Source: Coemansia sp. RSA 1804 (lineage: Eukaryota > Kickxellomycota > Kickxellomycetes > Kickxellales > Kickxellaceae). From it: a stretch of 10,173 bases of DNA. The notes under the pieces are model-generated. The model saw nothing but the letters and a program-made list of their open reading frames with translations. It was not told the origin of the DNA and ran no database searches. This document shows positions 7,595 through 10,173 of the stretch, piece after piece. The translations under genes were made by a program, and so were the position numbers. The stretch lies in contig JANBTH010000878.1 of the NCBI GenBank assembly GCA_027578815.1, positions 1 to 10,173 on the forward strand, written 5' to 3'. Positions within the stretch are counted from its first letter, which is position 1. Every line of letters starts with the position of its first letter.

Positions 7595-7712
7595 GTGAGA
7601 AATTTCCCATAAAATATTTTTTGAAAAATTGAATATTTTACTTAAATTGATTAAAATAAAGTTTAAGAGTAATTTCCTGTGTCTACTATGCTGACAATGA
7701 CTTTGTTTGCAG
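7595..7712 (+). other. Candidate intron (118 nt)
   Basis: The donor GTGAGA starts at 7595. A branch-point CTGAC at 7691-7695 lies 18 nt before the acceptor TTTGCAG ending at 7712. The interior is AT-rich. These are good fungal splice signals, but no coding frame continues across the exon join, so any spliced transcript would have a non-coding first exon. Confidence 0.35.
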
Positions 7713-7761
7713 GTCCAATCTTGGCATAAGTACTGGACATGACGAGTACAACTGTGACTGC

Positions 7762-7899
7762 ATGGCTAAGCTGGAAATGAGTGTTGATGAAAAGTTGGAT
7801 ATTAGTATGTATGGTCATCTTTTGATAAAACTTTTAACACTTGGGGTTGGATATTTGATGCATGATGGAGATGGGCAACAGGGTCTGATTTCAGTGTGA
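7762..7899 (+). CDS. Small open frame, 45 codons, unrecognised
   Basis: The frame begins MAKLEMSVDEKL and ends at TGA 7897-7899. It lies just after the candidate splice acceptor. The same frame is open back to the acceptor, so it could be the end of a longer exon. No family is recognised. AATAAA at 8024-8029 follows the stop by 125 nt and could end this transcript. Coding status is doubtful. Confidence 0.2.
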   Translation: MAKLEMSVDEKLDISMYGHLLIKLLTLGVGYLMHDGDGQQGLISV

Positions 7900-8023
7900 T
7901 CAGGACCAGAGTTCCCACGGAGATATCAGAGGTAATAGGTTGCTGCGTGACAGAATGGAGTTAGCTATAAAAAGCAAAGAAAAGAAAAGGCTGAATTAGA
8001 ACGTTTGTTTACATTTACTTCAG

Positions 8024-8029
8024 AATAAA
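8024..8029 (+). terminator. Poly(A) signal candidate
   Basis: AATAAA on the plus strand, 125 nt after the small frame ending at 7899 and 54 nt before the LRR-like frame opens. It fits as the 3' end of the candidate small transcript. Confidence 0.3.
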
Positions 8030-8066
8030 TAACATTCATATCCTATTAAAGTTATACCCGACAAAC

Positions 8067-8083
8067 CTGAACTCCCCGTTCAG
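8067..8083. repeat. Short inverted repeat at the LRR frame opening
   Basis: CTGAAC (8067-8072) and GTTCAG (8078-8083) are perfect 6-bp complements around a 5-base loop TCCCC. The right arm ends in CAG, so it could equally be part of a splice acceptor for a missing upstream exon. Confidence 0.4.
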
Positions 8084-9343
8084 TGTATTTTGCAACATAT
8101 TGGCTTAATCTGACTTCATTGGCATTTTATATACCTACTCTATTTCCTTCTTCATCAAAGTCTATTCAACCGAATTTAAAAGAGCTTGCAGTGACTGCTT
8201 CACATTACATTCACGATTTTCAAAACAGAATACCCAATATTACCCACTTGCATGTGACTGTCAGAGAAGATAAAACTATAACAACATCATTTTACATCCT
8301 CATAGATCACTATGCACAGCGCTTACAGCACCTATACTTTGTTCATCCAACTGGACAACATACTTTACCATTGTTTTCAACAGAGCTAACATATCTTCTT
8401 CTAAGTCTTGATAATTGTGCAAATCAGGACCCTTCTTTTTGTGCAAAATCACTCCAGTACTTATATTTATATGAAATGTCTAGCAGCAGTTTTACGTGGT
8501 GGACTTTTCATGACTTTGAAACACCCGGGTATATTGAGTTTACAGACTTGAAAATTCTTTATCTATCATATAACAAACAATTGGGTAAAGAAAAGAAACT
8601 TTCAGAAATGTACTCAATGCAGGCCAGGCAATATGGAACACATATGCTTCGGTTTCCAAAGCTAGAGAGTTTAACCTTGCACAGTCCTCCCCTTGATTGT
8701 GATGTGTTTTATTCAGATACAATACCCACAGATTTGAAATGCTTGGCTATATTTGGATTTTGTGATTCAGTCATTGCCGCAAGCAGACTACGGTTTACAA
8801 GAATTAGTGAAGTATACATTGAAGTACGTGGCGGTGAAACATTCAGCAATGATTTATACATTGCAGCAGACCGTTACTTTGGATACACCAAGATTGGAAG
8901 CACTTGCGAAGCCGTTTTTGAAACTCCAATTAACATTCAGAGAACAGTATCCTGGGTGAATATCACTAGACTACAACTCCAAACAATTGTATTTGTTGAG
9001 TTGCTAAAACACATTTCCAACTTCTACAACCTTCGAAATCTTAAGTTTGAGCATATTTATGTAGATGACAAATCATTGTCAATCATTGTTAGGTCTAGAA
9101 GAAGAAGAGGAAGGGACATTCGAGTTCCTGGACGCAAAACTTGAACATATTCGCTTTGATAGCATTGAACCAAAAAACCCATGCAATTCTCTTGCCATCC
9201 TTAACCATCTGCTTCTACGAATAACAACTTTGAAGCATGTTGATATTGGCATTGGACAACGTGAGATTGTTTATAAAAGTTTCTTGTCAGAAAAATACCC
9301 ACACGTAAAATTTTCAGCTGTACCTCATCGATTTCCATTTTAA
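8083..9343 (+). pseudogene. LRR-like protein, copy 1, start missing and frameshifted
   Basis: The main frame (8083-9144) shows repeated LxxLxLx-type strands such as NLKELAV, LQHLYF, SLQYLYLY, LKILYLSYN and LESLTLH, as in LRR or F-box/LRR proteins. No F-box is seen. The frame opens at GTG after an in-frame TGA, and the first in-frame ATG is codon 132 (8476). Compared with copy 2, five bases (CGACT) are missing after 9090. This shifts the frame; the true C-terminus continues from GLEEEEEG to TAA at 9341-9343 in another frame. With the shift the protein ends in a basic tail. It is either a recent pseudogene or a gene whose upstream exon and reading frame are mis-seen through an assembly error. 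TATAAAAA at 7966-7973 could be its promoter. Function is unknown. Confidence 0.6.
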
Positions 9344-9379
9344 AATGGTTAGCTTTGTTTTTCTGAATAGTTTAAATAG

Positions 9380-9660
9380 TTTATTTATTAGCTGGCAATA
9401 TCAAATAGTATGGAATGCAAACAGTTTTGAAAGTTGAAATTTCTGGGTGTACATCCGCGACTGTGATTTCACCACTGGCAAGGCTTGCTGGCTCTGCTTT
9501 ACTGATGTTAATGTGACCGTCGTTGGCAATAATGCTGTATTTGGCGGCTCATCCTTTCTGGCTCAAGAGGCTGCTAACCCCTACTTGCTGATAAATTTGA
9601 GGTCGGGTGAGTTGAACGATGTTGTTGATTCCGATATCTAACATTGTCTTGAATGTATGG
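9380..9660. other. Higher-GC block between the LRR-like copies
   Basis: About 46% GC against roughly 37% in the flanking LRR-like DNA. The plus strand is open from 9447 to 9641 (64 codons, GTG start). The minus strand reads in one frame, from an ATG near 9644, a 32-codon segment, then one TGA, then about 56 more codons to a TAA near 9384 that overlaps AATAAA. The minus frame has C-ending codons typical of conserved fungal genes. Neither product is recognised. The block has no counterpart in copy 1, so it may be an insertion. Confidence 0.3.
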
Positions 9661-10173
9661 CGCAATTTTTTTGCAGCCGTGTCGGTTTTTTATAAGACAT
9701 TCTTTTAAACAACTCAACAACTTGACAATTGCATTATCCAAGGATGAATCAATTGACGGCTTTTATATTATAGCAGATCTTTATTTTGGGCACACTAGGA
9801 TTGGGATCACTTGTAAAGTTATGTTGACACCACAGATCGACATTCAGTGAACAATATCCTGGGTAAACGTTACTAGTCTATGGATCTATAACATTGACCC
9901 TAATGAACTTTTGGAACTTGTCACAAACCTTTATAACCTTCGAGATCTTACTGTTGGCAATATTTGTTTAGATGACGAATTATTGGCATTTGTTCGACTA
10001 GGTCTAGAAGAGGAGGTTCAAGGAAAGTTTGAGTTGCTGGATACTATACTTGAACGTCTTTCATTTTATAATACCAAATCAGGAAACATCCACCAGCTCC
10101 TTGCCATTCTCAATCACCCGTTTCTACGAATAAGATCATTGATGACATTTAAGATTAACAAAATACAAGTTCC
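9653..10173 (+). pseudogene. LRR-like protein, copy 2, partial with a nonsense codon
   Basis: From about 9704 this frame aligns residue for residue with copy 1 (for example YFGHTRIG against YFGYTKIG, ISWVNVT against VSWVNIT, LYNLRDL against FYNLRNL). The copies differ at roughly half the residues, so the duplication is old. A TGA at 9848-9850 stands where copy 1 has AGA, a single-base change. After it the frame stays open to the window edge. The N-terminal two thirds present in copy 1 is absent. A strong acceptor-like T-tract plus CAG ends at 9676. The gene is cut by the window end, so its 3' end is unknown. Confidence 0.6.

Noticed and set aside
7514..7600. tRNA or hammerhead ribozyme at the three-way junction
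   Set aside because: No T-loop or anticodon-arm pattern, and no CUGANGA or GAAA hammerhead core in the right places.
1..10173. CRISPR array or prokaryotic defence system
   Set aside because: No regularly spaced direct repeats are present and the gene content is eukaryotic.

Overview
This is a eukaryotic nuclear window, most likely from a fungus. The evidence is compact genes with little or no intron sequence, a 131-nt GT-AG intron, AATAAA polyadenylation signals, a RING ubiquitin ligase and the alpha subunit of Rab geranylgeranyltransferase. A decayed gag-like open frame and two divergent leucine-rich-repeat-like paralogs suggest an early-diverging lineage such as Kickxellomycotina (Coemansia and relatives). 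That placement is an inference from protein style only.

Layout. 1-2860 is AT-rich and holds no gene I can recognise. 3018-3545 (+) is a cytosine-deaminase-fold protein of the Rib2/DRAP type in which the catalytic glutamate appears to be replaced by alanine. Convergent to it, with 147 bp between the stops, is BET4 on the minus strand (3693-4825). Its annotated-looking open frame has no ATG. The conserved N-terminus is recovered by a 131-nt intron placed directly after the start codon, so exon 1 contributes only Met. Upstream, 5082-6290 (-) encodes a 402-aa protein with a C-terminal C3HC4 RING resembling Slx8-type SUMO-targeted ligases. A 391-bp divergent promoter region with CCAAT boxes, a perfect 7-7-7 dyad and a 12-bp polypurine inverted repeat separates it from 6682-7116 (+), a 144-aa retroelement gag-like frame ending in an incomplete CCHC knuckle.

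7117-8082 has no recognisable protein gene. It does contain a compact three-way-junction RNA fold (7514-7580), followed by a textbook fungal splice donor, branch point and acceptor, a 45-codon frame and an AATAAA signal. Together these could form one small undescribed transcription unit. From 8083 to the end lie two tandem paralogs of an LRR-like family. The first has no in-frame ATG near its start and carries a 5-nt deletion relative to the second. The second carries one nonsense codon and runs off the window. Between them is a roughly 200-bp block of higher GC whose origin I cannot assign.

The conserved genes serve unrelated housekeeping roles: vesicle-trafficking prenylation, ubiquitin signalling and a nucleotide-deaminase fold. 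I see no operon-like functional coupling. The retroelement-like and LRR-like copies on the right make that half look like a fast-evolving accessory region.
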